64,000 bases of DNA from Prinia subflava (Eukaryota > Chordata > Aves > Passeriformes > Cisticolidae), in contig NC_086283.1 of NCBI RefSeq assembly GCF_021018805.1, forward strand, positions 16,396,162 through 16,460,161, read 5' to 3'. Shown here one piece after another: positions 1 through 11,224 of this stretch; positions within the stretch are counted from its first letter, which is position 1, and every line of letters begins with the position of its first letter. The position numbers and the translations under genes were made by a program. Below the pieces are notes generated by a model, which was given only the letters and a program-made list of their open reading frames with translations, was not told the DNA's origin and searched no databases.

Positions 1-379
1 GAAACCTCAAATGTGAAAGCCATAAACACTCCATAGAAGGTGAACTGCTGCTGAAGACACAAATCCACAACAGGAATTGAGAGTAAAGAATTCCTGTTTG
101 CTGCCCTACTGGCACCAGGCAAACAGAACTTGGAGTCTGTGCAGTCTGCCACTCCATGCTAGAACTGCAAGGAACGCACAGATGGGCCACAGCCATCCTT
201 CCAAGGGCTTCTCCCTCTGTGGACACCGCCAAGGAGGGACTAAGAGGAATGTGCAAGCTGGAGCTTCCCAGCAAGGGCTGTGCTTCCAGATAGCTGCCTG
301 TACCACCCCACTGGAGACAACTGAGTTGTCCAGCACTCCTCCAATACAGCAGAAAGGACAAGAACATGTGGATCCTCAC

Positions 380-3300
380 CTCAGAGTCCTCATCTGACCA
401 ATATGGACGATCAAAATTACGTCGTAGCCAATCACTAGAGAGAACAGAACCAGAACATGCAGCCATTTAAACATGCAGCCATTTCCTTCACTGGGCAACA
501 AGCATTACCAAAAGAAAAAACAAAGTTGGTCCTTAAAATATGCCCTAGTTTGATTTAGCAGCCTCTCAGTAAAGAGCTTGCATACTGCAAGCATTTCAAG
601 CCATACTGAAGAAACATTCAGTGATGGCTTCATGCACGGAGAAGAATGGTTTCTCCTGCATTATATTTGCTTGTTTTGTTTTTAATTACTTCCCTTTCTG
701 TCAGGCCACTCTATTCCAATCCTGAACTTCTGGCACAGAATCAAGCAGAACACAAAATTTGGCAAAAAACTCTTTCTGTTACGTATCAGAAATCTGAGTT
801 AAGAGAGTCAATTTATCTGTCACATACTCATCAAAATCACTGATGTCTTCTTCATCTTCCCTTGCCAGTGGCTCGGCAGAATTCTCGGATGCACTGGAAA
901 CAGGTGGCTGCTGCTGGCTCTGCTCCCTATCCTGCCGTGGGGTAGAAATGGTAGATTAGGAACCATCGGAAGACCTTCCTCCCCAGTTTCAGCTCCCGAA
1001 CTGGGTTTGGGCCCAGAGCTGTTTCTCTCCCTCTTTCTCCCTCAGAAGGGAAACCTCAAATGTGAAAGCCATAAACACTCCGTAGAAGGTGAACTGCTGC
1101 TGAAGACACAAAACCACAACAGGAATTGAGAGTAAAGAATTCCTGTTTGCTGCCCTACTGGCACCAGGCAAACAGAACTTGGAGTCTGTGCAGTCTGCCA
1201 CTCCATGCTAGAACTGCAAGGAACGCACAGATGGGCCACAGCCATCCTGCCAAGGGCTTCTCCTTCTGTGGACACCGCCAAGGAGGGACTAAGAGGAATG
1301 TGCAAGCTGGAGCTTCCCAGCAAGGGCTGTGCTTCCAGACAGCTGCCTGTACCACCCCACTGGAGACAACTGAGTTGTCCAGCTCCTCCTCTGTCCCCTC
1401 CCCTCCCACAAAGCAGAAAGGACAAGGACATGTGGATCCTCACCTCAGAGTCTTCAGCCTCACTAGGTGGAGGACTGGCAGGACCTGCTGGCTGTGCACT
1501 AAGGAAACAGAACCAGAAAGAACATGCAGCCATTCATTCTACTATTTAATTCCACTGTCCATCAAAGGTTATCAATACATAAATCGTAAGAAATTGAAAT
1601 ATCTCCTCTTCTGATTTAGCAACGTCCCAGCCCAGCACCACAATCATTCCAAAAGCTTTTATGTACTGCAGTGCAGCTCAGGCCATTCTCTAAGAAGCAT
1701 GCCATCATCTGAAAGAGAGGAGTAAGGTGTCTTCTGCACTTTGGTGTTTGCCTTGCTTAAGTTGGTTGGATCTCTCTCTGGGAGAGAGACTCAATATGCT
1801 AAGAGAGACTAGATGCTAAGTCAGATTTTTTCACATAGAATCAAGCAGACCCCAAAAGCTTGGAAAAAATGTTTCTACTCTATAGTAGAAATCAGATTTT
1901 GTAGACACATTTTCTCTTACGTACCCAGTATTTCTTTGTTCCTGTTCATTGCTCCTCATCCCTAGCCCAGCTGAATTCTCTTCTGCTCTGACGAGACGTG
2001 GCTGTCGCCGCAAATACCACCACTGTTGCAAGGGAGTAGAAATGGAGGCGACTTAGGAACCACCTGAACACCCTCTTCCATGCTCCCCCTGCTTCATTTC
2101 CCTAACTGGACTTGGGGTGGAGGTGCGGGTCCTTACATCTGAGTAAGAATGCATCCAGAATCGAGAAAGGTCTACACTGTCTGGCCATCTGCTAAAGAGA
2201 ACAGAACCACAAGTACACGTAGCATTAATTTCACTGGGCACCAAGGATTACTGAAACATAAACTGTCAGAAATTGAAATATTCCCTGTTCTGGTTTAGCA
2301 ACATCCCAGCCCAGCAAAACAATCATTCCCAGAGTTTTGATCTACTGCAAACATTTCCAAATATCTCAAGCCTGATTTAAGAAACATTTAAGAATGGCTT
2401 CCTACACAGAGAAGAAAGGCTTCGGCTCTATTTTGCTGCTTGGTTTTTCTCACTACTCCTATTCAGGACACTGTATTCCAAGTCTGATGTTTTGCCACAG
2501 AATCTAACAGAACCCAAAAGCTTGGCAAAAAAATGGCTTTCCATAGATCAGAACCTAGAGGGAGAGTTTCTCTCTCACATACCCTTGATAATCTCTTAGT
2601 TCCTCTTCAGCATCCCTTGCTGCTCGCTCAGCAGAATTCTCAGCTCTTCTGAAAGAATTTGGGGGCTCCCAGTCCTGCAGTGGGATAGAAATGGGGGCAC
2701 TTAGAAACCACCTCAACCCTTTCCTCCCTGCTCCCTTGTTTCAGTTCCCTGATTCAATTTGGCCTGGAGCTGTTTCTGTCTCTCTTTCTCCCCCAAAAGA
2801 GCAAATTCTGCTGTCCTAGCCCTCAACACTTCATGCTGGATGAACAAACCAACATGTGCATCCTCACCTCGGAGTCGTCATCATCACTGCTGGGAGGACT
2901 AGCAGGACCTGCTGGCCATGGGCTAGAGAGAACAGAACCAGAGAGAACATGCAGCCATTAATTTCACTGTGAACCAAGAGTTACCAGTACACAAACGGTC
3001 AGTAATTGAAGCATTCCTTAGACTGAGTTTGCAATATCCCATCCCAGCAACACAATCCTTCCAAGAACTTTCATGTACTGCAAGAATTTCAGTGTGTATA
3101 AAGCCATTCTGATCAATGGCTTTGTGAACAGACGAGAAAGGTTTCTGCTAGATTTTGCAGGTTGGTTTTTTGTGGTGTTCTTTTTTTGTTGCGTTGTTGT
3201 TGTATTTATTATTACTTTTCCAGACAGGCCACTCTATTCCAATCCTGAACTTCTGGCACAGAATCAAGCAGAACACAAAAGCTTGGCAAAAAACTCTTTC

Positions 3301-6298
3301 TGTTACGTATCGGAAATCTGAGTTTAGAGAGTCAATTTATCTGTCACATACTCATCAAAATCGCTGATGTCTTCTTCATCTTCCCTTGCCAGTGGCTCGG
3401 CAGAATTCTCGGATGCACTGGAAACAGGTGGCTGCTGCTGGCTCTGCTCCCTGTCCTGCAGTGGGGTAGAAATGGAGACAGATTTGGAACCATCGGAAGA
3501 CCTTCCTCCCCAGTTTCAGCTCCCTAACTTGGTTTGGGCTCAGAGCTGTTTCTCTCCCTCTTTCTCCCGCAGAAGGGAAACCTCAAATGTGAAAGCCATA
3601 AACACTCCGTAGAAGGTGAACTGCTGCTGAAGACACAAATCCACAACAGGAATTGAGAGTAAAGAATTCCTGTTTGCTGCCCTACTGGCACCAGGCAAAC
3701 AGAACTTGGAGTCTGTGCAGTCTGTCACTCCATGCTAGAACTGCAAGGAACGCACAGATGGGCCACAGCCATCCTTCCAAGGGCTTCTCCCTCTGTGGAC
3801 ACCGCCAAGGAGGGACTAAGAGGAATGTGCAAGCTGGAGCTTCCCAGCAAGGGCTGTGCTTCCAGACAGCTGCCTGTACCACCCCACTGGAGACAACTGA
3901 GTTGTCCAGCTCCTCCTCTGTCCCCTCCCCTCCCACAAAGCAGAAAGGACAAGAACATGTGGATCCTCACCTCGGAGTCCTCATCTGACCAATATGGACG
4001 ATCAAAATTATGTCGTAGCCAATCACTAGAGAGAACAGAACCAGAACATGCAGCCATTTAAACATGCAGCCATTTCCTTCACTGGGCAACAAGCGTTACC
4101 AAAAGAAAAAACAAAGTTGGTCCTTAAAATATGCCCTAGTTTGATTTAGCAGCCTCTCAGCCCAGCAACACATCATTCCCAGAGCTTGCATACTGCAAGC
4201 ATTTCAAGCCATACTGAAGAAACATTCAGTGATGGCTTCATGCACGGAGAAGAATGGTTTCTCCTGCATTATATTTGCTTGTTTTGTTTTTAATTACTTC
4301 CCTTTCTGTCAGGCCACTCTATTCCAATCCTGAACTTCTGGCACAGAATCAAGCAGAACAAAAAAGCTGGCAAAAAACTCTTTCTGTTACGTATCAGAAA
4401 TCTGAGTTAAGAGAGTCAATTTATCTGTCACATACTCATCAAAATCACTGATGTCTTCTTCATCTTCCCTTGCCAGTGGCTCGGCAGAATTCTCGGATGC
4501 ACTGGAAACAGGTGGCTGCTGCTGGCTCTGCTCCCTATCCTGCAGTGGGGTAGAAATGGAGACAGATTAGGAACCACCTGACCACACTACTTTCTGCTCC
4601 CCCATTTCATTTTGCCATTGCCTTTGGCCTGGAGCTGTTTCTTTCCCTCTTTCTTCACCAAACTGGCAAAGTTTTCTATTTCTTTAAATCCCTGAAGCAA
4701 CAACCTCTTTCTGATTACTCCCCCGACTCTCTGCAGGTGATACTCAGAGAGAGAGTTGGATGCCAGAAGACAGGCCTGGGAACTCAAGAGAAACTAATCT
4801 GACTGCAAGACTGAGAGAAGTGTGCCCGTCACTACTTACCACAGCAGACTCATCATCACTGATAATGATGACCTCAGGCTCAGAAGATTCACCTGTGAGA
4901 TCTATGACATCTTCACCTGTCAGATCTATGATTTCTGCACCAGGTGAAAAAAGACAATGTTAGAATCAAGATCAGAGACTGCAGAGGAATGGAATGGGCT
5001 GCCACGGTGGAACAGGCTGTGGTTGGATGCACTATGCCCTAGGTCTCTTTTTTTCAGGATTGTGTCCAACATTCCAGTCAAGCTTTGGCCTCAGCCATCC
5101 AATGGGGGCATTGCCAGTCCTGTCCTCTGAAGGGGCAGCACAAGAGGAAGAGCAGCTTAGCCCCTCACAAATTCTGCTGGATGAACCAGCTTACGGGAGG
5201 TTCACATCAATCGATTCTTCATCTCACATAGGGGAATGTTTAACACACTGGAGAAAAAACACAACCAACACTAGAGGGGATCCTAATTTTACACTACCAT
5301 GCTGTACATCTTCCCCTGACGGGTGGGCCACAGCTGATGACAAATTTTCCTTCTCTTTGTCCAGCTCGGGACATCCCACACTCAGCTTGCCACCCTTCAC
5401 TGCGGCAGCTGCAGTGACTGCCACCTTATCAGAACACACATCCAGGTGTTTGAGCACCACTTGAGGACCTTTGCTACACAGCTCAACCCCCACTAGCAGT
5501 CAGTGTATCCAGCTCAGTAACAAACCAAAACACTTGTCACAAGGCTTGTTGTGCAGGGATGCCATACCAGGCTCTCCCTCAACCCCACGCTTTCCCTTCC
5601 TTCCTGCTAAAGGGCCTGGAAAGTGGCAAGAGCACATGGCCAGCAGGTCCTCACGCCCAGAAGCAGTTTCTGTTCTTACCAGGCTCCAAAGCAGCGGTGC
5701 CACTTTGCTCAAGGTCTCTTGGCTGTGTCTGTGAAGTCCCACCAACGCTGGAGGGCAGCAGCCTGCTCCGCTTCTGAGCTGGTCCGGAATCAACTGCTCC
5801 TCCCGGGCGCTTTCGCTGAGAGAGAGCAAAGCCTTAGCATTTCCTGTGGCAGTAAGATTAACACGGCCCTTGTTCTCTGCAACACCAATGACAGCACACA
5901 CGCATACAGGAAACACTCCTGCAAAGGCTGCAATATGCATCCAGTGGTGCTACAGGCCATTCCCACCTGAGCACACGACTGCAGGGAAAAGACATCACCC
6001 CTCATCTCTGACAAGCCGCCTCACCATGAACGAGCCTGTCCCAGTGGCTTGAAAATGAGGAGACCAGTTCACAATTCTATCAGGTTGCGGCTCACACTGT
6101 AGGCATTTTTGGACTACTGCCAACACGCACAGAGATTCAAAACCTCCCATATCTCAGAACATCAAGTTACATGAACTTTTCAAAGGTTTCTGCTCCTGTG
6201 CATTTGCTACAAACTCTTGAAATCCCTTCTAGAAAGACTCTGGAAAACGTTTCAAGAATCAGGTTTGCATTGAGTAGCAAAGTACTTACTGAGCTCAT
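380..6298 (-). CDS. RNF4-like gene, copy L1 (5' part; 3' end off the window)
   Basis: This is an RNF4-related ubiquitin ligase gene, with its RING exons beyond the left edge. The start codon is in the exon ending at donor position 6290 (ATG at 6298-6296, reading M-S-S). Coding exons follow on the minus strand: 5680-5815 (basic N-terminus), 4840-4934 (SUMO-interacting motifs), 4436-4539, 3971-4025, 3352-3455, 2868-2922, 2583-2674, 2137-2191, 1925-2022, 1444-1498, 828-931 and 380-434. All were placed by correspondence with the R copy. Phases are consistent and I found no stop or frameshift. It is nearly identical to L2. Because the RING half is not visible, whether this copy makes a working ligase cannot be judged here. 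Confidence 0.75.
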
Positions 6299-6655
6299 GG
6301 GGTTTTGTGATCAAAATCCACCGCCAAAGTAAGTGGGACAAACACCAACAAAGGAATGCCAGGGATGTGATCAATCCCTTTGGTTCCTTTAGGTAGTCCA
6401 CTGCAGATCTTTGGAGATATATAAATCTGCTCTTCCAAACCTATCAGAAAGGTAGAGGGGAAATTATCTATTTGGAATGCCACTTTTCCTGAACACCCCC
6501 ATGCCGTAAAGCTCCCCTTCCCAAGCCTCCAGTTCCTGTCCAAAGCTAGAGGGGGAGTCCACGCCTTTGGCACTTGAGCCCCCCTGCAGCCCATGCTGCA
6601 GCCCAGCCCAGCCGCTCAGCATCAGAAGCCTTTTCCAGAACAGTCTGCACTCACC
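6299..6655 (-). other. 5' UTR exons of RNF4-like copy L1
   Basis: A non-coding exon ends at a GTGAGT donor (exon edge at 6655). A second exon, 6290-6440, has an acceptor after a pyrimidine tract and carries the ATG at its very end. No upstream ATG lies in that second exon. The 5' end of the first exon is not fixed; it probably lies near 6,780, downstream of the CR1 fragment. Confidence 0.5.
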
Positions 6656-6914
6656 TCTGCAGTCAGTCCAGAGTTTGGCTTGCAAGTGTCGCCAAATCGC
6701 TCTCTATTCCCAAGCGGGACGGAGAAGACGGATGCTCCACGTCTGCTGCGCAGCAGAGAACCCGTCAACTGGCTCAACAGACTCCGTGCCAACAGAACCT
6801 TGGGAGCGGGAGTGCCCCTGGCAACCGGGGCCAACATTCCATGCCCAGGGAACAGGTGTCCGCTTTGCTCACCCATGCAGTTCCAGCACGCCACGGAGGC
6901 ACCTCAACCATCAC

Positions 6915-7235
6915 CCGGTGCTGCTGCCACCCACCAGATCAGGGTGCTCAGGGCCCTGTCCAGCCTGGCCTGGAACGTTCCAGGCACGGGGCACCCACAG
7001 CTTCTCTGGGCAGCCCGTTCCAAGGTCTCCCCACCCTCACGGTCCTTCCAAACATCTGGTCCCAATCTCCCCTGTTCTGGTCCCAAACCCTTCCCCTTCC
7101 CCGTGCCTCTCTGCCCCCTTCAGGCACAGGGAGGCCGCAGGGAGGCCTCCTCGGGCCCTGCCCCCCTCCAGGCTGCTCAGCCCCGGCTCTGCCAGCCTGG
7201 CTGCACAGGACAGGGGCTCCAGGCCTCCGCACATC
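6915..7235 (-). mobile_element. CR1-type LINE fragment (L1 copy)
   Basis: The minus strand reads like the 3' part of an avian CR1 LINE. It has the characteristic stretch around 'GGCTGCCCAGAGAAGCTGTG', followed by a 'gccaggctgga...gccctgagcaccctgatctg' type segment. The same fragment lies at about 20,563-20,883 and, on the plus strand, at about 27,290-27,610, because it is part of the amplified unit. It sits just upstream of the first exon of the RNF4-like gene. Identified from memory of the CR1 consensus; a RepeatMasker run would settle the subfamily. Confidence 0.7.
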
Positions 7236-7479
7236 CCCACGGCCCCTCCGGCCCTGCTCCACAGGCACATCCTGCTGCTGCTGGGCACCGCCAGGCACAG
7301 CTCTGCACATGGAGCCTCACGGGGCACAGAGGGCCAGAGCTGCACCTCCCGCCGCCTTCAGCCTGAGGAGTCTGAGCCTCACTGGAGCCTTCCTGTGCCT
7401 AAAGAAACCCCACCAGAACACTCCTCCCCAAAGAGAAAGGAAATTTAAACCCTTCCTTAACTGCCCTCCCCCAGGTTGA

Positions 7480-10400
7480 TTTGTCTGCCGCTGTTTTAAC
7501 TTCAATCCTAGTAAACAGGAATTAAAATAAAATCAGAGGTTTGTTGTTTTGGGTGTTTTTCCCCACACTGTTGAAAGGATCTAACCATTCAGATCCTTAT
7601 TTCAAGTCTCTGAAGACTGGACATTTTCACGTGTTCAGCTGCTCCTCTACAGCATTTCACAACAGGGCTGAGGACGTTTGCTCTGTCCCCAGGAACAACA
7701 CATTCTTCCCGAGGCCCTGCTCTGCTATGAAAGGTGAAACATCAAAAAGAAGTGCAATTCATAACTGGTTTTCCTTCTAAACGTGCTGCCACTGGACCTG
7801 TGGACTGGGCTGAGGCTCCTGAGAGCACCAGGGAACCCATCTCAGCCCTGCCACATGCAGGGATGCCCCTTAGCACCTGGTCCCATTGGGCGCACTCTGG
7901 TATGGGGAGAGGCCTGGAAATTCATCCACGGCTGAATAAGGATATTTCCACCTCATGCTTTACATGAGGAAGATCATTTCATGCAACAATTCAGTGATTA
8001 CAATAGTTGCTTTTAGGTAACTGGCTACATGTTGAGTGTTGAAGAATGGGTGGGGGATGACTTTCCCAATACTTTGAGTCTTGTGTCTGGGAACTGAAGC
8101 AAAGTCGCCCTGGTCATCACATCCACATCCTTCATTGCTTATACTGGTATGAGGTTCTTAATTATTTAGATATTAAAAGACACATTTGGAATTGCTTTAG
8201 CATCTCAGCATTTTCATATGCAGTGTTAAATCTCCTTTAGGATTTTTCTTATCTACTCCTCTGCCCTTTGGACTCCACGTTTCTGGAAAGCAGAAGTGTT
8301 TAAACTGAGATGAGGTGGATTTACAGGAGTCTGAAGCCTCCCGTGTGTTAAAGCAGAGAGCCTGTCCACTCATGCTGCAGGTGCAGCGAAGGTGGTCAAA
8401 GTGGACTCAGCACCATGTCTGATTTGGGACAGGACTGGATAGTTTTTAGCAGAAATGTGTCATCACTGGTAAGGGACAGGGGAGCACTGAGGAAGAGGGA
8501 CAGATTTTAGTACGTCAAACATTTGAAGGCTCTAGGGCTTCCCAAATAGATAACCTATGAAATACATGAACTGCAACAGAGAACTAAAGAATTCCTATCC
8601 TAAAGATACCTGTTAAATGTTAAAACCTAGTTCAAGGGTGAAGTCCTGTAAGTGAAATAGAAACCAAGGAAAGATGCAAGGGCCAGTCATCTTTTCAGAC
8701 GCTAATACTGGGCTAATGTTGACCAATCCTGTTTTATTTGGGGGTTTTCTATTCAAATTTGATTTAAATTTTTGATTGCTCAACCCTGCATATTTCTGTG
8801 GCTTACCTGAAGCTATGTGACAGCAGGTGCCTTACCAGAACTGTCTGGCAGGCAAACTTGTTACATCAGCCTCCAAAACTGCCTCTTGCCACCTCACAGC
8901 ATCCATGCCCCGTCAATCACTCCTGTGCTATTTGCTTTCATCTCCCATATAATCAAAACTGCTCTTGTTTAAGCTAAGCTGACTTGCAATTTCCAGCACA
9001 TCATAGCAAATTCCAAGAGAAATACTGAAAACTTCTGGAGCAGATATAATACAAGCAAACAAATCAAAGCAGTGGTTTGGATCTGCTGGAAGACAGAAAA
9101 GCACAGCTTCCCAAATATATAGCCTATGAAATGCATAAACTGCAATCGAGAACTAAAGAATTCCTATCCTAAAGATACTCGTTAAATGTTGCTTTACCAA
9201 AGGAAGCAGTGCTTTTTGTACTGGACAACTTGCAGCAAACTTTTATCTCTTAATCCAGAAAGACTACAAATATCAGTGAAACAAAAGAACCACCTTTTTT
9301 TTTCCTTTCTCTTTTTCCTCAAGCAGCAAGAAATTTGGTGTTCTGATTGCAAATGCCCCGAGATGAACCCCGGGTGTACCACACGCAGTGGTGGTGGCTA
9401 GGTAGTGGAGTCCTTGGTGGTTTTTTCTCCCTTGGGGTTTCCATCCCCAGGAAGTGAAAATTCCATTGATGAAACAAGAATTTTTCAAGGGGAAACGCAT
9501 GACAAGCGCTTGTGCAGGGCTCCCGTGCAAAGCTCCCATGCAAGGAAGGATATTTCAGCAGTCCCTGAGCTGTCAAGTGCTGTGGCCAGCTGGCAAATGA
9601 AGATGGTCAGCAGTACTGAAACCAGAGCTTGGGAAGTGTAGGTCTCACTTAGCCTTGCAGATGGTTAAAGACTTGTGCCTTCAGCACGATGCTTTCTCCC
9701 AAATATATGGATAGCTACATGCCATTGGCACTCACCGGCCACATCCCATGGAACTCCCTGCGATGGATGGGGCCACTAGCTGCCAGCCCATGTCTGCTGC
9801 CAGCACCCTGGGTGGAGGAGCTGCTACTAGCTCCTCATCCCCTCTGGAGACAATTTGCTTTTGCACTGGGGAAGGTAAATGGTGATGGTGATGATGATAA
9901 TGATGGTGATGCTCATGGCCGTTGCTTTATTTCTGCACCTGACTACTTACTTCTGCCTTCTGTTTTGCTGCCTAAATATTGAACACAGCAGTCTACAAAT
10001 CTATATTCTTGTGATTGCCCTTAGGATTATAGACCTTTTAGAAGGGTGAACCTTCTTCAGAGAAGCTGGTAGTGCTACTGTCATCAGCTGGCAGTCATCA
10101 ATGGAATGCTTTAACCACAACAGAATGGAGCGGCTTGGACCGTAAACAAGTTGTCTGGATACCTACCTACAAGTTATTCTCAAAGAAATGTGTCAAAATG
10201 TCAAAGAAAACTGTTTTCTTTGCATCTGTGCACAACCCAAGCCGCTGTTCTTTCAATCTTCAGAGCACCCAAATCATGACATTTTCACCAAAACATCCAC
10301 GAGTCTGCTTGAGAAATACAAGGCCTTGCCCCCCAAAGCAGGGCCAATTTCTTTTTCCCCGTACAACACACGCTGGCCACAAGAACTACAAAGCTTATGG

Positions 10401-10564
10401 CTTTAGCACATTGCCCCCAAATCAATGGCTACAGTGTGATGCAAAGAATGAGCTGCTGCCTGCTCAAACCAAGAGCCTTATTTCCACCTGTTGACCAACA
10501 TCTCTGTCTCTCAGAAGAGTCCAGCACAGCAGAGCAGACCAACTGTATTTGAATCAACCAAAAC
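7480..10564. other. Intergenic stretch between L1 (5' end) and L2 (3' end)
   Basis: I see no supportable gene here. The stretch holds the remaining part of the amplified unit, whose inverted counterpart is 23,228-27,045 without the LTR. It contains an imperfect direct repeat (8,541-8,621 and 9,110-9,190) and a short GAT/GGT-type microsatellite near 9,881-9,915. Short ORFs here are also open in the inverted copy simply because the sequences are near-identical. Confidence 0.6.
8541..9190. repeat. Pair of imperfect 81-bp direct repeats
   Basis: Positions 8,541-8,621 and 9,110-9,190 share a motif starting 'cccaaata.ata..ctatgaaat' and ending in 'gttaaatgtt', with roughly ten differences. The pair is kept in the inverted arm at about 23,968-24,048 and 24,537-24,617. 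It therefore predates the inversion or duplication. Confidence 0.7.
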
Positions 10565-10570
10565 TTTATT
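10565..10570 (-). promoter_or_regulatory. Polyadenylation signal of RNF4-like copy L2
   Basis: The minus strand reads AATAAA about 130 nt after the TGA stop at 10,703-10,701. The same signal occurs in the R copy at 37,590-37,595, in equivalent context. Confidence 0.7.
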
Positions 10571-10700
10571 TAGAATTGAATGCAGCAAAAAATGAAACTC
10601 TACACAGGAAGAACTATATACCTAAAGAAACAATGCCTATTGTCTCTACACTGCCTATTGTCCAAGATCAAGATGAGTCTGCCCGCAGAAACCAAAGCAC

Positions 10701-11224
10701 TCATAAATAAATGGGATGGTATTCATCTGGCCGGAGGTACTCCCTGCAGGTTGGGCACATGTAAGTAGTCTCCAGGGCATTAGGGAGGCATCCACTGCAG
10801 AACACATGGCCACACGTGGTTGCCACAAGCTGTCGTCCATGGTGCATAATCTGGAAGAAAGAAAACCAAAAACGCATTGGGAGGCAAGAATTTGAGTTTG
10901 CTGCTCCATTGGCACCAGGCAAATGAGACTGGGATCAGAATAATGAGGGCCCCACAGCTCTGCCACTGCCATCTCGGCAAGGGCTTCTCCCTCTACGTTC
11001 ACCACCAAGAAGTGACTTGGGGAGCTTCCCAGCAAGGGCTGTGCTTCCAGCCAGCTGCCCACAGCATCCCACGTCAGCCAGCTGACTTGTGCAGCTCTCC
11101 TTCTGGCTTCCTCCTCCTCCTCCTCCTCCTCCCACAAGGCAGAAAGGGTGACTACAGCTGGATCCTTACCTCTGAGTAAAAATTCCAGCAAATTGGACAC
11201 CTAATGACAACTCCTTGCTGGGCA
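10701..11224 (-). CDS. RING-domain exons of L2
   Basis: The exon 11170-11224 carries C-P-I-C followed by WNFYSE. The exon 10701-10850 carries the C-G-H-V-F-C-x2-C core, a later CPTC pair, and ends in YHPIYL then TGA. This gives a complete C3HC4-type RING. The arginine right after the last cysteine, the RNF4 'linchpin' that contacts ubiquitin, is present, as is the C-terminal tyrosine known to matter for RNF4 dimer function. The segment from the zinc core to the end (NALETTYMCPTCREYLRPDE) is closer to vertebrate RNF4 than the matching part of R. Confidence 0.85.

Larger units (their letters stand above)
1..7479. repeat. Tandem segmental duplication, copy 1 (near-identical part)
   Basis: This stretch matches 13,648-21,127 almost base for base at a constant offset of 13,647-13,648 bp. 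The one-base change in offset comes from a single extra G in copy 2 near 16,186. The unit begins before the left edge of the window. It carries the 5' two thirds of an RNF4-like gene on the minus strand (L1). The differences I noticed between the copies are scattered single bases, so the duplication is young or has been homogenised. I did not compute an exact identity. Confidence 0.93.

Noticed and set aside
1042..1614. Repeated open frames of 106-163 codons (starting MRVKNSCLL or MAACS) across the RNF4-like introns
   Set aside because: They read through exon-intron boundaries of the RNF4-like genes or lie antisense to them. Their recurrence only reflects the internal repeats.
5500..5940. Minus-strand frame of 146 codons at the N-terminal exon of L1
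   Set aside because: It uses a different frame from the RNF4-like N-terminus, and the correct exon frame is set by the RKRPGGAV match and by splice phase.
6567..7479. Overlapping open frames of 257-301 codons, repeated at 20,215-21,127 and 27,046-27,958
   Set aside because: They run antisense through a CR1 fragment and the first RNF4-like exon, are low-complexity (P, S, R, H rich), and are open in several frames at once because the region is GC-rich. There is no sign of a real protein.
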